Shown: in pieces, positions 61,918 through 64,000 of the stretch | Layout of the letters: every line of letters begins with the position of its first letter | Position numbering within the stretch: the stretch's first letter is position 1 | From: Microcebus murinus | Taxonomy: Eukaryota > Chordata > Mammalia > Primates > Cheirogaleidae | NCBI RefSeq assembly: GCF_040939455.1 | Contig: NC_134117.1 | Location: 48,081,001-48,145,000, forward strand | Reading direction: 5' to 3' | Length of the DNA: 64,000 nucleotides | Notes under the pieces: model-generated | Databases searched by the model: none | What the model saw: the letters and a program-made list of their open reading frames with translations, nothing else | What the model was told of the DNA's origin: nothing | Made by a program: the position numbers and the translations under genes

Positions 61918-62500
61918 TATGATGGTTAATTTTATGTGTCCACTTGACTGTATCACAGGGTGCTCAGATTAACCATTATTTCTGCAAATATCTGTGGGGG
62001 TGTTTCTGGATGAGATTAACATTTGAATCAGTGGATTCAACAAAGTAGATTGCACTTCACTCCTCAATGTGAATAGACATTATCTAATCTGTTAAAAGCC
62101 TGAATAGAGAAAAAGAAAGAAGAAATTCACCTTTTTTGCTTCCTACCTATCTGCGTGGGCAGGAATATTGGTCTTCTTCCGCTCTTGGAATGGACAGGTT
62201 TTGCATAATTGTCTCTTCTGGTTCTCAAGCCTTTGTACTCAGATGAGAATTACACCATCAGCTTTCCTGGGTCTCCAGCTTAGAGAGGGAAGATCAGGGA
62301 ACTTCTCAACCTCCCTAGGCATGTGAGCCAATTCCTTGCAAAAAAAATCTCTCTTTATCTCTCTCTCTGTTTCTGTCCCTTTGTGTATATATACATATAC
62401 GTATATAAAATATAAGAATAGTCTACAGAACTTAAAGTATGTATATTATATATCCTATTGCTTCTGTTTCTCTGTAGAATCCTGCCTAATACACTGAGTA
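61918..62500 (+). repeat. Ancient interspersed repeat, unnamed
   Basis: ATGGTTAATTTTATGTGTCC, ACTTGACTGTATCACAGGGT, TGGATGAGATTAACATTTGA, AATTACACCATCAGCTTTCC, TGTGAGCCAATTCCTTGCAA, CCTATTGCTTCTGTTTCTCT and GTAGAATCCTGCCTAATACA form an essentially complete copy of a widely dispersed mammalian repeat that I do not name. Confidence 0.7.
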
Positions 62501-62661
62501 TATATTGCTAAAAGAAATACTTTCTGGAATAGCCAATATCCTCAGTTTCTCTGTGGGAATTCTCTAGTTAATGCAACTTTCAGCTCAGTTGAAATTTATT
62601 AAAACAAACAAACAAACATTTAAAATATTCTCTTCCATCCCTGTCAGTGATGTGCGGTCCT

Positions 62662-62789
62662 TTTTAAAAATTCTTTATTATTTTATGTATGTATTACATA
62701 TTACTTATTTTACATAATCTGTTATATATAACATATTTTCTATTTAAATAGCAAGTGTGGTTTATGTTGTCCTGATTGTACTCTAATTC
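62662..62789 (+). repeat. Direct duplication, copy 1
   Basis: Shares GTATTACATATTACTTATT, AACATATTTTCT and AAATAGCAAGTGTGGTTTAT with 63531-63656, ending CTCTAATT. I estimate about 88-90% identity. Confidence 0.9.
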
Positions 62790-63530
62790 TGTACTTTATT
62801 CTTATATAATATTTAGCTGTAGGGCTTTAGAAGTGGCAGTCATTTCTCTGGTAATAGAACTTTTGAAATGCACCAGTTCTACAAAAGTGAGTTTATTTAG
62901 ATGAATAATTTTTTTTTGCAATTTAGACATTGGGATTTAATGAGATCTGGGTTATAAAATTGAAAACACTTTTAAATCTCTACTCACAACTCATTCAACT
63001 TGCTGAAAATATAATATTACTTCTGGAATAGTTGTTAAGCTATTGTCTTCCAGCTCCAAACACACCTTCTATGTGTTTTGTGAATTTGCCTTGGAATTTG
63101 CAAAGCTATTTAATACATTCCTCCTTTATCAGATGCTGTTAAAGTATGCCAATGGAGTGCACTGTAGAAAGAATGGAAGGTAGGGGGCAAGAGTAAAAAG
63201 TACTACTTCCAATTTGTTTTTTTCTGAGTATAGTCCTAGTAAAGAATCTTCCTTTGAACAACAGCAATTGGTTCCAGTCATTTTTTTATCCTATAAATCC
63301 CAGATTCAGCCTATCATATCATGCAGAGGTACCAGCAGCAGCCTGATAGCTACCCCATCAGATATCTAAGCCCTACATTCTAGTGCTCACCTTCACACTT
63401 CCAGCTTTCGATAACCCCAGATTCCTCTTTTATTGCCCAGCCTTAGAGAGATGGAGCTGCTTCCTGCAGTTCCTACCTGTGTGTTGCATAAGAGTTTCTT
63501 TTTTGTATTTTTAACCATTTATATCATCAT
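62790..63530. other. Spacer between direct duplication copies
   Basis: 63190-63530 (TGCAGAGGTACCAGCAGCAG, TAGTGCTCACCTTCACACTT, GGAGCTGCTTCCTGCAGTTC) has the look of an old dispersed repeat but I cannot name it. Confidence 0.4.
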
Positions 63531-63656
63531 TAAAAAAATTATTTATTATTTTCTTTATGTATTACATATTACTTATTCTACATTATCTATTATAAATAAC
63601 ATATTTTCTGTTCAAATAGCAAGTGTGGTTTATGTTGTCCTGGCTGTACCCTAATT
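63531..63656 (+). repeat. Direct duplication, copy 2
   Basis: Second copy of the 62662-62789 block, about 869 bp downstream, ending CCCTAATT. Confidence 0.9.
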
Positions 63657-63694
63657 GATATTGCTAACTATCTGAGTGAACAAGTAGATTTCTA

Positions 63695-63785
63695 TAGTCT
63701 TTTTATTGTGCAGTAGCATTTCTATACACCAGTAACAGTGAAGCTGAGAGTCAAATCAAAAACTCAATACCATTCACAATAGCTA
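63695..63785 (+). mobile_element. L1 ORF2 fragment
   Basis: TTTCTATACACCAGTAACAG, GAGAGTCAAATCAAAAACTC, AATACCATTCACAATAGCTA and CAAGGAAAATAAAATACTTA match a short piece of ORF2 downstream of the reverse-transcriptase core. Confidence 0.75.
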
Positions 63786-63872
63786 CAAGGAAAATAAAAT
63801 ACTTATTGTGCAAATGTTTTGACTTCAAGCTTAGAATGAGAAAAGTGGAAAGATCATTGCTTCCACCATTAT

Positions 63873-63896
63873 AAAATAATAATAATAATAATAATC
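63873..63896. repeat. (AAT)n microsatellite
   Basis: Seven to eight AAT units just before the L1 5' end. Confidence 0.9.
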
Positions 63897-63897
63897 T

Positions 63898-64000
63898 TTC
63901 AGCAAAATGGCAGACTAGAAGTTCCCAACCCTCATTTCCCCCACAGAAACACTAATTTAACAACCACTATGGACAAAAATACATTTATAAGAGCTCCAGA
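63898..64000 (+). mobile_element. 5' end of an old L1, continuing beyond the window
   Basis: Starts with CAGCAAAATGGCAGACTAGA, the typical L1 5' terminus (compare CAAGATGGCNGACTAGA), then CCTCATTTCCCCCACAGAAA and AAGAGCTCCAGA as in L1MA-type 5' UTRs. Truncated by the window edge. Confidence 0.7.

Overview
This is non-coding nuclear DNA from a primate. The lineage evidence is in the mobile elements: dimeric Alu SINEs at 6630-6967, 9501-9803 and 20015-20339, and at least six insertions of one young L1 family whose 3' UTR (Alu-rich genomes aside) looks like the strepsirrhine (lemur/loris) L1 type. The 6630 Alu has the CTAGCACTTTGGGAGG / GAGCGAGACCCCGTCTC variant typical of strepsirrhines. A 240-bp piggyBac-type element with TTAA duplications sits inside a MaLR LTR. 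Such late piggyBac copies are known from mouse lemurs, so a cheirogaleid such as Microcebus is my best guess. That species-level guess is inference.

No protein-coding exon, tRNA or rRNA gene could be supported. All open reading frames are short (longest 136 codons) and either lie inside repeats or resemble no protein I recognise. The window reads as a gene desert or a very large intron.

Layout. 1-3.8 kb: a twin-primed young L1 beside an old, internally deleted L1 that runs from 5' UTR to the ORF2 C-terminus. 3.8-11.7 kb: AT-rich DNA with three Tigger-type DNA transposons (one split by an Alu), a sense Alu inside an ancient repeat, and a MIR. 11.7-18.2 kb: L2 in both orientations plus three young L1 insertions, one of them 5'-inverted and itself carrying a nested L1. 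18.2-24.6 kb: Alu, MIR and L2 copies and three long microsatellites. 24.6-29.3 kb: repeat-poor DNA with segments that look like candidate conserved non-coding elements. 29.3-36.9 kb: L1 fragments, MIRs, a putative LTR, and another repeat-poor stretch (36.1-36.6 kb) with an octamer and homeodomain-type core sites. 36.9-40.1 kb: an L2 with an internal ~200-bp duplication, a MER5-like element, an antisense L1M fragment, and the MST LTR holding the piggyBac element. 40.1-57 kb: mostly unique DNA with scattered L2, MIR, MER5 and LTR-like pieces. 57-64 kb: old L1 fragments on both strands, one young L1 3' end, a (GT)n microsatellite, an ~126-bp direct duplication, and the 5' start of an old L1 running off the end.

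The elements do not form a functional system together. Their value is as a nested insertion record: L2 and MIR first, then L1M, Tigger and MER5, then MaLR, then Alu, piggyBac and young L1. Family names come from remembered consensus features without a database search.
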